Source: an uncultured bacterium (lineage in GTDB: Bacteria > Verrucomicrobiota > Kiritimatiellia > RFP12 > UBA1067). Taken from it: DNA of 12,170 nucleotides. Of the stretch, positions 1 through 6,620 are shown in pieces (position 1 is the stretch's first letter; every line of letters starts with the position of its first letter). A program made the translations under genes and the position numbers. The notes under the pieces are model-generated. The model worked only from the letters and a program-made list of their open reading frames with translations, was not told the DNA's origin and searched no databases. The stretch is taken from assembly GCA_902779075.1 (NCBI GenBank), contig CACZAK010000121.1, positions 1-12,170 of the forward strand, written 5' to 3'.

Positions 1-32
1 ACGCTTGTACGAGAAGGATGTGATGGTGGCTT

Positions 33-1163
33 TCACCGTTTTGCCACTTTCCCTTTCCGCCTTCTCGCGATACTCCTTTCCTCGGTTTCTATTGCGATGG
101 CCAGTTCGCGGCGAAGTTGCTCTCTGTCGGGCAGATACAGCTGATACCTGCTGACAAAGATCCGGTTGGTTATCCCCTCAGTCGCAAATTGCACGACAAG
201 ATCGTCCTTTTTCGTCCCAAGCACGATGCCGATGGGCGGATTGTCCGACGGCGTGCCCTCTTCCGACTTGAAGTAATTGAGGTACATGTTCATCTGTCCC
301 ACGTCGCCGTACTCGACCATGTCGCGCTTCAAGTCAATGAGGACAAAGCACTTCAGAAAATAGTTGTAGAACACAAGATCGACATGGCAGGGATTCGATG
401 TGTTGAGCGGTATTCTGTATTCGCTTGCGACAAATGCAAAACCCTTGCCTAATTCCAGCATGAATCTCTTCATGTGCTCCACCAGTGCATTGTGGAGCGT
501 CTTCTCCTTGAAATTCGCCTGCGGCCTGATGCCGGAGAATTCAAGAACGTAATGGTCACGCAGGATATCGTCCGGCTTTTGAATCTCGTTACCTTTCCGA
601 GCAAGAGCCAGGACGCCTTCCTTGTCTTTGGAAAGGGCGATACGCTCAAACAACGAGGACTTCATCTGCCGCCGCAGCTCCCTGACGTTCCAGTTCGACC
701 GCGCGCATTCAGCCGCATAGAAGCCGAGTTCCAATTCGTCGGAACACTTGAGGATTTCAAGATAATGGCTCCAGCTCAATTGGTATGACACTGTCATACC
801 TTTTGGGAAGGCGCGGTACAATTTCCTCATATAAACAAGATTTGACTTGCCATAACCTTTACCGTACCTTAAGGTTAGATCTCTTGTCAGATGCGACAGG
901 AGTTTTGTACCATATTTCGCCCGGTCCGCCCCGTGTTGTTCATATTCAACTATGTAGTGCCCCGTACGCCAATAGGTATCCACTTGCGTCGCATTCGCCG
1001 TGGCCGCAATCTTTTCCTTCGCCCTTTCATGCAACGAGCCAATTGCAACCACCAACTCGGAATACGTGCCGCCGTCGACCACTTCAGGCACAATCGCCTT
1101 TGATTTGCGCATACTGGCTATAACGGCCCCATTCTGCTCAAAACCTTTCTCAACCTTCTTCAT
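33..1163 (-). CDS. DUF1016 (YhcG-type) PD-(D/E)XK nuclease domain protein
   Basis: The 376-residue protein has the two-part layout of the DUF1016/YhcG family. An N-terminal helical region (about 30-170) contains the family hallmark LSWSHYLEIL at 129-138. A C-terminal PD-(D/E)XK nuclease fold (about 200-345) carries D262 (HVDLVFYN), D277-L-K279 and Q290 (GQMNMYL), so the predicted metal-dependent active site is complete; aspartate in place of the more usual glutamate before LK is a common variant. The family is a predicted DNA nuclease often found near restriction-modification and other defence genes; its substrate is unknown. The ATG at 1163 is the first start after an in-frame TGA and has GGAG six bases upstream. 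A 14-codon leader ORF overlaps this start. The basic tail (RRRKGKVAKR) could bind nucleic acid. It follows the primase-helicase on the same strand but has its own promoter. Family assignment is secure; a role in defence is inference. Confidence 0.93.
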   Translation of the reverse strand: MKKVEKGFEQNGAVIASMRKSKAIVPEVVDGGTYSELVVAIGSLHERAKEKIAATANATQVDTYWRTGHYIVEYEQHGADRAKYGTKLLSHLTRDLTLRYGKGYGKSNLVYMRKLYRAFPKGMTVSYQLSWSHYLEILKCSDELELGFYAAECARSNWNVRELRRQMKSSLFERIALSKDKEGVLALARKGNEIQKPDDILRDHYVLEFSGIRPQANFKEKTLHNALVEHMKRFMLELGKGFAFVASEYRIPLNTSNPCHVDLVFYNYFLKCFVLIDLKRDMVEYGDVGQMNMYLNYFKSEEGTPSDNPPIGIVLGTKKDDLVVQFATEGITNRIFVSRYQLYLPDREQLRRELAIAIETEERSIARRRKGKVAKR

Positions 1164-1197
1164 ACGATTCTCCGGTCAATTCTTTTCTTGTTGACAT
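1150..1197 (-). CDS. possible 15-codon leader peptide overlapping the DUF1016 start
   Basis: A short frame, beginning ATG TCA ACA and ending in TGA, encodes MSTRKELTGESYEEG. It has a better ribosome-binding site (GAGGAG at 1206-1211, spacer 8) than the DUF1016 gene itself. It ends 11 bases inside the DUF1016 coding region in another frame, an arrangement compatible with translational coupling. Only position and the ribosome-binding site support it; it resembles no peptide I know. Confidence 0.25.
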   Translation of the reverse strand: MSTRKELTGESYEEG

Positions 1198-1227
1198 GCT
1201 ACGTTCTCCTCATTTCAAGCCACCGGT

Positions 1228-1257
1228 AGTATAACATATTTACCCTTTATTCGCCAT
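1228..1257 (-). promoter_or_regulatory. predicted promoter of the DUF1016 nuclease gene
   Basis: Read on the minus strand, TATACT (1228-1233) is preceded by TG plus one base, an extended -10. The upstream hexamer at 18-bp spacing, ATGGCG (1252-1257), is a poor -35. The expected start of transcription near 1221 leaves about 58 bases to the DUF1016 ATG. The core GGGTAAATATGNNATACTA is shared with the rloA promoter at 6557-6586, which supports function more than the hexamers do. Confidence 0.5.
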
Positions 1258-1282
1258 TGCAATGATTACAGAATCCACTCCC

Positions 1283-1311
1283 ACATTTTCCAAACGCCGT
1301 TTGGAAAATGT
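1283..1311. repeat. palindrome 1 (14-bp arms, 1-nt centre)
   Basis: The left arm ACATTTTCCAAACG and right arm CGTTTGGAAAATGT are perfect reverse complements around a single C at 1297. It lies upstream of the predicted DUF1016 promoter and shares its outer ten bases with palindrome 2. It could be an operator, a REP-like repeat or a nuclease target. No T-tract follows on the minus strand, so it is unlikely to be a terminator for the upstream gene. Confidence 0.85.
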
Positions 1312-1333
1312 TTTCGTCAGCGTCATGCCCCTT

Positions 1334-1362
1334 ACATTTTCCAGTCGGCAACTGGAAAATGT
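1334..1362. repeat. palindrome 2 (12-bp arms, 5-nt loop)
   Basis: The arms ACATTTTCCAGT and ACTGGAAAATGT are perfect reverse complements around CGGCA. It has the same total length (29 bp) and the same outer sequence as palindrome 1. The cores differ but each differing arm is matched by its partner, so the fold or the two-fold symmetry has been kept while sequence drifted. Centre-to-centre spacing to palindrome 1 is 51 bp. Confidence 0.85.
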
Positions 1363-1418
1363 CTGAACAATGATCATGGGCAAGTAGTTTCTCCACGATC
1401 ATGGACCTCTCTGTCTCC

Positions 1419-1627
1419 TCACGCATTCCCGATCACTTCCCAATGGCCGCCCTTGTCCGGGCCTACGCGGCGAATCAACCCTGCATCAACTAGTGAGCGA
1501 ATCGAAACTCTGATTGTCTCACGTGTCATACCGATGACAGAAGCGAGGCGATCATAGTGACTTTCATGACTTTTGGACGGTACTAAAACGAGTACGAGCG
1601 CGAGCTCTCAAACAGCAAAACGACCAT
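1419..1627 (-). pseudogene. winged-helix DNA-binding remnant, probably frameshifted
   Basis: An open minus-strand frame (1419-1607) encodes 62 residues that look like a winged helix-turn-helix: YDRLASVIGMTRETIRVSIR, then a wing ending RRVGPDKGGHWEVIG. The wing resembles the C-terminal domain of AlbA_2/RecG-like ATP-binding proteins and some Fic proteins. No suitable start codon opens this frame. One base after the primase-helicase stop, an ATG (1627) starts MVVLLFE in another frame. Removing one AG from the GAGAG at 1605-1609 would join the two into a 68-residue protein. It is therefore either a small regulator disabled by a 2-bp insertion or the tail of a larger lost gene. No clear ribosome-binding site precedes the ATG. 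The helix-turn-helix signal is fairly clear; the intact form is inference. Confidence 0.45.
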
Positions 1628-1628
1628 T

Positions 1629-4517
1629 TCAGGTTGTATGGTTCGCCATTGGAGTGTAGAACAGTCCAATCTCACCAAGAACTGCGTCAAGGCGTTCGCA
1701 AACATCTTCTACCAGGAAGCGAAGTATGCGATAACCATTTCGCTGTAGAAGCGCATCTTTACGTCTGGCAAAGCGGTAAAGCGAAATGTCAGAGATGGAT
1801 TCCGGCGTGTCCAACATAATCGCCAGCTTTGTCCTTTCTGAACGAATATCCACTTCAAGATATGGATTTGTGCCACAGGATATCGGCAGACGGCTATTTT
1901 GCTCGAACATTCCTCTGTTGCCGTCAAGCGAGTCAAGCCGCGCAAAGAGGAATTGCTGGGCAGATTCTTTGGGACTTACCTTGACTGCCCCTTCTGTATT
2001 GCCTCCTTGGATTGCCAATGTTGCCCGAAGAAACAGGTCAGCGAGTGCAACATCCACGCCGTCCCTGCACAGACGCCTCACGCTGTCGGAAAAACGTTCC
2101 TTCCATTTGGGTTCAACAGGCAGACGCACTTCCGCAGGCCACCCCTCCGCCACTCCCAGCGGCACCATCATCGTATAGCCAATCGCCTGATAACCGTTCC
2201 GCCGTTTTTCAAACATCTTCTGGCAAACGGCAACATTGGAATCAAGATAGTCGTAGATGCGTACCTCACGTTTCCCGTCATGAAGCCGGTGAAGCCGTCC
2301 GGCATACTGTGTAATTCGCCCTTTCCATGATATGGGCGTTGCAAGGAAAAGCGTGTCAAGGCGTGAATCATCGAAACCTTCACCAAGATATGAACCCGTC
2401 GCAATAATGACACGTTCCTCACTATCACCTATCGCAGCAAGTCCTTCCTTGCGTTCCCGCGTTGTCTTCACACCCATGCCGCCGGTAAGCGAAACTACAT
2501 TTTTCACGCGTCCTTCCAGAAGTGCCTCGAATACGACGACATGTTCCCGGCGTTCGCTGAGGATAACAGGCGAACGCCCATCTTTTACCGCAGCGACAAC
2601 ATCATCGGCAATAAGGCGGTTACGAGGGGCGTCTGCGATCATCTCTTTCAGCATCCCATCGTAGTCAAAATGTCCGTCATTTTCAGGGAGTTCGACCTTC
2701 ATGCGAAAACTTGTCTGTCTGACATGAACGACATGCGCAAAGGGCTCGCGGCGGCTGAGTTGTTTTGCATCAACCCGGTGCCGGATCGGCCCAAGTTGCA
2801 TCATGATGATCGGATCGTGTCCGTCCTTGCGCATCACGGTCGCAGACAACCCCAGAACATATCGGCACGGCGCGGCATCTACTATGGCCTCAAACGATTC
2901 TGCCGCCACAGAATGGCATTCATCAACGATAATCTGTCCATACTCTTTTACACGAGGATCGACAACGCCCTTGCGGCAAAGACTCTGCATCAACGCGACG
3001 TCGATTTTCCCCGTCCACCGACCGGAGCCACCGCCAATCTTGCCAATGTCTTTTTCGGGGACATTGAGAAATGACGCGATTCTTGCAATCCACTGTACCT
3101 GAAGTTGGCGACGATTGACGAGGATGAGCGTGTTGGTCTTTCGCTGCGCAATTACAGCGAGCGCGACAACTGTCTTACCAAACGCCGTACCAGCAGCAAG
3201 TATGCCCGTATCATGCTTCGCGATGTCTGCAGTTGCTACTTTCTGCTCCGGTCTTAGTTCGCCGTGGAACTCTACTTGCAACGGGACCCCTCCATAGCGC
3301 TTGTCGTCAATGTGCGCCTTCAATCCGCCGTCTTTCAGTATCTGGACCGCTGAATCAAGACATCCCCTCGGCATTTCAAGATATTTGCCGCCATTCAGAG
3401 CGCGAGATATGATGCGTGGCTTGCCATACACGGAAAACCGCATGCGCTCTGCTTCGTAGAATTCGGGGTTGGTAAACGACGCACTCCTGATTAAACGGCT
3501 CCGCAACTCGTCTGACAAACCTTCCTGTGAAACATAAACACGGTTAGCAAGCACCACTTCAATCGGTTTCTCGGAAATCTGAGTTGGACAATCTGCAGGT
3601 GTCAAAGTGGACCACAATGGAAGAAAGAACGTCCATGGCTTTTCTTCGTCACGCGCCGCATTCCCTATTTCAACCAATGAACGGTTTTCGGTCTTAGCGC
3701 GCGCTACTAGCGTTGCAATTTCCGTCTTCGCCAGTCGGCGCACCGATGAAAGGAATGCCCATTGATCGTCATACGGCACCCAGTCATCATTGACGAAACA
3801 GCTGTTCCCGAGTTTACGCGCCTCAAACTGAAGGGGGAGTGCGATAAGGTTGCCAAAACCGCCTTTGGGGAGCGTCGCCTGATTTGGTATTATGCGGTCG
3901 TATGAGTCAAGGCTGATTTCCGGATGTGCCTCCAACGTCAGAGTAATGATGTAGAACAATGCTGCGCGCACCATCCGCGCACTGATGCGTTCCTCGAAAA
4001 AGAACCAGATGTGCGCGCCTTTCCCAGACCTTGATCGCTCCAATGCAATCGGCAGAGCCAGCTCACGGATTTTCCGCACTACGCACAAGGCGTCTCTGCG
4101 CCAAGACGACTCGTCAAAGTCAATAACAGCAAAAGAGACCGTTTCGTCTTTTGCCATCGGATATGCGCCCATCTCAAATGGTTTATGCCCACCATCCATT
4201 CCTCGCAGATGCCATCGGATCACCTCTTCCGAAACGGGCTTTAACTTTCGATTGGGGCAGTCAGAACATTTCACGCCGCGCATCAAGCCGCACAACCCAC
4301 GCACCCACTGGTTTTCGCAATAGGGAGAATAACCCTTCTTGCCCGTCTTGGCGTTATCATAACGTTTCGCAAAAACATCACCCCGCCCGCTGAACAACGA
4401 ACGGAAAAACACCACCTTATCCGCATTGGATGAACTTTTGTTTATGATGGCCATAACGTGGAAAAAACGAACTACATCATCCCTCCTCGGATTTTTTAAG
4501 ACACGTCTCAATATCAC
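1629..4517 (-). CDS. TOTE-type primase / SF2 helicase / DUF559-like nuclease fusion
   Basis: The 962-residue protein (numbered from the GTG at 4517) has three parts. First is an archaeo-eukaryotic primase domain of the TOTE conflict-system type (about 30-300), with Cys67, 76, 84 and 87 as a likely zinc site, the catalytic D133-x-D135 (VIDFDES), H169 in SGKGAHIW, and the SYDRIIPNQ-TLPKGGFGN block. Next is a superfamily 2 helicase (about 410-780), with Walker A GTAFGKT 443-449, DECH 532-535, SAT 558-560, LGEGFD 711-716 and QYAGRLHR 737-744. Last is a DUF559/Vsr-like nuclease domain (about 850-950) with LEVD, ARRKDALLQRNGYRILRF and VEDV, but IMLDT where the family usually has an acidic VEXDG. 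Such fusions are predicted, not proven, anti-invader systems. It follows rloB by 50 bp, suggesting one operon. The start is uncertain: neither GTG 4517 nor ATG 4454 (residue 22) has a good ribosome-binding site, and the primase domain begins after residue 22. Confidence 0.92.
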   Translation of the reverse strand: MILRRVLKNPRRDDVVRFFHVMAIINKSSSNADKVVFFRSLFSGRGDVFAKRYDNAKTGKKGYSPYCENQWVRGLCGLMRGVKCSDCPNRKLKPVSEEVIRWHLRGMDGGHKPFEMGAYPMAKDETVSFAVIDFDESSWRRDALCVVRKIRELALPIALERSRSGKGAHIWFFFEERISARMVRAALFYIITLTLEAHPEISLDSYDRIIPNQATLPKGGFGNLIALPLQFEARKLGNSCFVNDDWVPYDDQWAFLSSVRRLAKTEIATLVARAKTENRSLVEIGNAARDEEKPWTFFLPLWSTLTPADCPTQISEKPIEVVLANRVYVSQEGLSDELRSRLIRSASFTNPEFYEAERMRFSVYGKPRIISRALNGGKYLEMPRGCLDSAVQILKDGGLKAHIDDKRYGGVPLQVEFHGELRPEQKVATADIAKHDTGILAAGTAFGKTVVALAVIAQRKTNTLILVNRRQLQVQWIARIASFLNVPEKDIGKIGGGSGRWTGKIDVALMQSLCRKGVVDPRVKEYGQIIVDECHSVAAESFEAIVDAAPCRYVLGLSATVMRKDGHDPIIMMQLGPIRHRVDAKQLSRREPFAHVVHVRQTSFRMKVELPENDGHFDYDGMLKEMIADAPRNRLIADDVVAAVKDGRSPVILSERREHVVVFEALLEGRVKNVVSLTGGMGVKTTRERKEGLAAIGDSEERVIIATGSYLGEGFDDSRLDTLFLATPISWKGRITQYAGRLHRLHDGKREVRIYDYLDSNVAVCQKMFEKRRNGYQAIGYTMMVPLGVAEGWPAEVRLPVEPKWKERFSDSVRRLCRDGVDVALADLFLRATLAIQGGNTEGAVKVSPKESAQQFLFARLDSLDGNRGMFEQNSRLPISCGTNPYLEVDIRSERTKLAIMLDTPESISDISLYRFARRKDALLQRNGYRILRFLVEDVCERLDAVLGEIGLFYTPMANHTT

Positions 4518-4560
4518 CGCTTACGCTTGTCTTTTCATCATTGATTGTTCTGGTAGCCAT
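4477..4560 (-). CDS. possible 27-residue leader ORF before the primase-helicase
   Basis: An ATG seven bases after the rloB stop opens a frame for a polar peptide (MATRTINDEKTSVSGD...). It overlaps the annotated start of the primase-helicase in another frame. It ends at TGA within GGATGATG, right behind the strong ribosome-binding sequence AGGAGG. Its own ribosome-binding site is weak. It may be a translated leader, a decayed N-terminus of the large gene, or chance. Confidence 0.2.
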   Translation of the reverse strand: MATRTINDEKTSVSGDIETCLKKSEEG

Positions 4561-4567
4561 AGTTGGT

Positions 4568-5263
4568 TCAACTTCCTTCTGCCTGTATCATTTCAACAAG
4601 TGGGGCGATGCCAGCAAAGCGGGGAGCGTTGAGGCAGTTAGGAAACTTGCCAAACGTTCGTTCCCACTCCGCCGCCTGGGCGCATGCTTCACGCCAAGCC
4701 GTCATCTCCGATACGTCGAAATAAGGATGCCGTGAATGGTCGTATGTTGGCATGAACTTGTTCAACTGGCTTTGCAGCACATGACGATTCGGTGAAAATT
4801 GCATACGCCCATTCTGCGGCTTTGGTAGGCACATGAGCGCCCAAAGCTCAATGCATGGCTTCAGAAATGCCACATTGATCTTGGACAGCACGTCGTTGTA
4901 TCCGCACCGTTTCCTATCCCGAATGCGGCACTCACGCATGCACAATTCGGCGCATTGTCCCCAGAGTCTGCGCACGGTCTCAATATCGCGAACTTTTTCA
5001 TCCTCGTCAAAGACAACCCATACCGTGTCAACACATCGCTTCGCCCTCAAGATTCGAGCGTTGTCAACGCACCACTTCATTGCCGCGCCAAGCAGGACGA
5101 CGGGAGAGGAATCCATCCTTTCACCCAGAATGCGGACATTCTGACCTTTGGCTATATTCTGAAGATAGTCCAACTCCGTGCCCCCCTCCACGAATGCATG
5201 AACGATCAGCCGGAACCTTGACGGTTGCTGAAGCGAACGCGGAATCATGCGACGCTTAGCCAT
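4568..5263 (-). CDS. rloB: RloB family protein (TOPRIM-like partner of RloA)
   Basis: The 231-residue protein has the three acidic blocks of the RloB family: VEGGTE at 25-30, VFDEDE at 84-89 and the FLKPCIELW block at 133-141, an arrangement like the metal site of TOPRIM nucleases. It ends in the family's N-P/A-x-T/R helix region (NAPRFAGIAPLVEMIQ). RloB is encoded beside the ATPase RloA, originally noted in Campylobacter restriction loci; the lactococcal phage-abortive AbiL pair is related. The likely role is the nuclease half of an ATPase-gated defence complex, by analogy only. Its ATG lies in an ATGGCTAA overlap of 8 bp with the rloA stop, and GGAG lies seven bases upstream, so translation is probably coupled to rloA. 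The length is normal for the family and no key residue is missing. Confidence 0.88.
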   Translation of the reverse strand: MAKRRMIPRSLQQPSRFRLIVHAFVEGGTELDYLQNIAKGQNVRILGERMDSSPVVLLGAAMKWCVDNARILRAKRCVDTVWVVFDEDEKVRDIETVRRLWGQCAELCMRECRIRDRKRCGYNDVLSKINVAFLKPCIELWALMCLPKPQNGRMQFSPNRHVLQSQLNKFMPTYDHSRHPYFDVSEMTAWREACAQAAEWERTFGKFPNCLNAPRFAGIAPLVEMIQAEGS

Positions 5264-6536
5264 TCAGCATCTCCCCGCCGATGTGCGGCATGGCACCATA
5301 CAACCCCTGACGATATCCCTTTTCAAGCCGCTTGTCGAAGCGCGGCGTGAACTGATAAAGAGAATAGAGGTCGGATGAACCGTCCATCCGCTTCTCCGCA
5401 AACCAGACTTCATCGGTACGCCAAATGTCATGCGTCATCAATGACGTGTCATGTGCCGTGACAACCAATTGCGACGCGGCTTTCGGCATCGTCATGAATT
5501 CTTTCAACAGCCGGTATGCGATGCTCGGATGCAAATGACAGTCAATTTCATCTACGAACCAAACTGATGGCGTGCGCTTCAAATTGAAAAGGAACACGGA
5601 AAGATTGAAAAGCCGTATCGTCCCGATTGATTCGTCGTTCAGACTGAGTTCAAATCCGTTGTGGATGAACTTGAGTTCAAAGACATCGGAAGCACCGCCT
5701 TTCGTGACAATGGCCCACAGCGCCTGTCCGTCTTTTACGAACTGAACGCCGTCCTGCCTGATTGGGTTACCCGGTCGATGGCGGTCTAGAATCAATATTG
5801 CCTGGTCTCTCGAACAGGCCCGCCACTGGACGTCCGTAATTCCTATGTCGGCCACAGTCATAAGCCGCTTGAGGAATTCCATGAACTCCTCAACCTTGAG
5901 AAGGTTCCCGATGTACTGGGCTTCCGGAATCGAATCAGAACTCAACACGGTGATCTGCTGCAAACCTTCTATCGCATGTATGATTACATCCGAGTTTGGT
6001 ATTGATTTACGACGATCAATGATACCGTCCCGCTTCAATGTGCAAATTACAAATCCGCTCTTTTCAAACGAACGGCTCTCATACCATGTTCGATCAACAA
6101 ACATCTGCCCGAATGAAACGCTTAGTCCTGACCGTTCAAATACAACTTCTTCTTTGTCTGACACAAGCCACAGACATTCTTCGGAAATTGAAACGCCATC
6201 CGTCTTCACCAAATACCGATAGACATTCCCATCTGCAGAGAACAGCAGGTCCCAAGACATGTCATTTCGCGTTTTTCTCGTCAACTTGAATTGCCCGCCG
6301 TATGAATAGCGGCAGGAATCGCCATTGAGCATTTGCATGAAAACAAGAACGGCCCGGAGTAAATTCGACTTGCCAGCCGCATTCGGACCATAGACAATCG
6401 CCCCACGCAAGACGGACACCCCTCCCACATCCGTAACCTGTTCCTTATGTTGCTTTGTAATTTTGCCCGCGACAAGTGAGAAAGTCGCCGGTACATCATA
6501 CGACAACACATTTTCAATTGTTAATTTAATCAGCAT
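5256..6536 (-). CDS. rloA: RloA family AAA/ABC-type ATPase
   Basis: This 426-residue SMC/OLD-like ATPase has Walker A GPNAAGKS at 50-57, the RloA-typical signature LNDESIGTIRLFNL at about 299-312, Walker B with catalytic acid VWFVDEID at 325-332, and the H-loop TAHDT at 360-364. DEVWFAEK (375-382) and the C-terminal YRQGLYGAMPHI (408-419) are also characteristic of the family. It should be cytosolic; no membrane segment is seen. RloA is the energy-using sensor or loader partner of RloB. The ATG at 6536 has GAGGTGAT five bases upstream, an excellent ribosome-binding site, and a promoter overlaps the short gap behind the uvrA-like gene. This gene marks the start of the lower-GC island. Family assignment is secure; the phage-defence role is inferred from related AbiL systems. 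Confidence 0.93.
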   Translation of the reverse strand: MLIKLTIENVLSYDVPATFSLVAGKITKQHKEQVTDVGGVSVLRGAIVYGPNAAGKSNLLRAVLVFMQMLNGDSCRYSYGGQFKLTRKTRNDMSWDLLFSADGNVYRYLVKTDGVSISEECLWLVSDKEEVVFERSGLSVSFGQMFVDRTWYESRSFEKSGFVICTLKRDGIIDRRKSIPNSDVIIHAIEGLQQITVLSSDSIPEAQYIGNLLKVEEFMEFLKRLMTVADIGITDVQWRACSRDQAILILDRHRPGNPIRQDGVQFVKDGQALWAIVTKGGASDVFELKFIHNGFELSLNDESIGTIRLFNLSVFLFNLKRTPSVWFVDEIDCHLHPSIAYRLLKEFMTMPKAASQLVVTAHDTSLMTHDIWRTDEVWFAEKRMDGSSDLYSLYQFTPRFDKRLEKGYRQGLYGAMPHIGGEMLNG

Positions 6537-6556
6537 CTTTTATCACCTCGGCGGAT

Positions 6557-6586
6557 AGTATCGCATATTTACCCCCCATCCGTCAA
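6557..6586 (-). promoter_or_regulatory. predicted promoter of rloA-rloB
   Basis: On the minus strand, TTGACG (6581-6586) is followed after 18 bp by GATACT (6557-6562), with an extended -10 TG. The core GGGTAAATATGNNATACTA recurs upstream of the DUF1016 nuclease. Transcription would start near 6550, almost at the ribosome-binding site GAGGTGAT (6542-6549), so the leader would be very short. That is unusual but possible. Confidence 0.55.
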
Positions 6587-6593
6587 TTACGTT

Positions 6594-6608
6594 TGTGAAA
6601 AAATCACA
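6594..6608. promoter_or_regulatory. possible operator: TGTGA-N5-TCACA inverted repeat
   Basis: A 5-bp inverted repeat, TGTGA/TCACA separated by five A (plus strand), sits just upstream of the rloA -35 element, about 50 bp before the expected transcription start. It resembles a CRP/FNR-type half-site pair, but the spacing is one base shorter than the usual six. It could instead be a weak hairpin after the uvrA-like gene. Confidence 0.2.
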
Positions 6609-6620
6609 TTCGCATGCCGA

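Larger units (their letters stand above)
1164..1628. other. 465-bp stretch without a convincing intact gene
   Basis: From left to right this interval holds a leader ORF and ribosome-binding sites, an extended -10 promoter, two related palindromes (1283-1311 and 1334-1362), and a winged-helix coding remnant (1419-1627) reading towards the left. A 51-residue frame on the minus strand (1247-1402) and a 34-residue frame on the plus strand (1262-1366) both run through the palindromes. I regard these as by-products of the 51-bp palindrome spacing rather than as genes. No tRNA, transposase or strong terminator was seen. Confidence 0.7.

Noticed and set aside
1..32. Terminator or next gene after the DUF1016 nuclease
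   Set aside because: Only 32 bases remain, with no hairpin, T-tract or start signal.
1283..1362. Palindromes as intrinsic terminators of the primase-helicase transcript
   Set aside because: On the minus strand neither is followed by a T-run, and the arms are AT-rich at the base.
1262..1366. 34-residue plus-strand frame with TFS...LENV repeats
   Set aside because: It is the mirror image of the same palindrome effect, with no ribosome-binding site or family resemblance.
1247..1402. 51-residue minus-strand frame with a repeated IFQ...GKC motif and a CNHC end
   Set aside because: The repeat is only the palindrome pair read in one frame because their spacing (51 bp) is a multiple of three; the plus strand gives an equally repetitive frame. 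The ribosome-binding site is mediocre and the stop runs into the promoter.
6594..6608. CRP site in front of rloA
   Set aside because: The half-sites match, but the spacing is 5 rather than 6 and the centre is an A-run; kept only as a low-confidence operator candidate.
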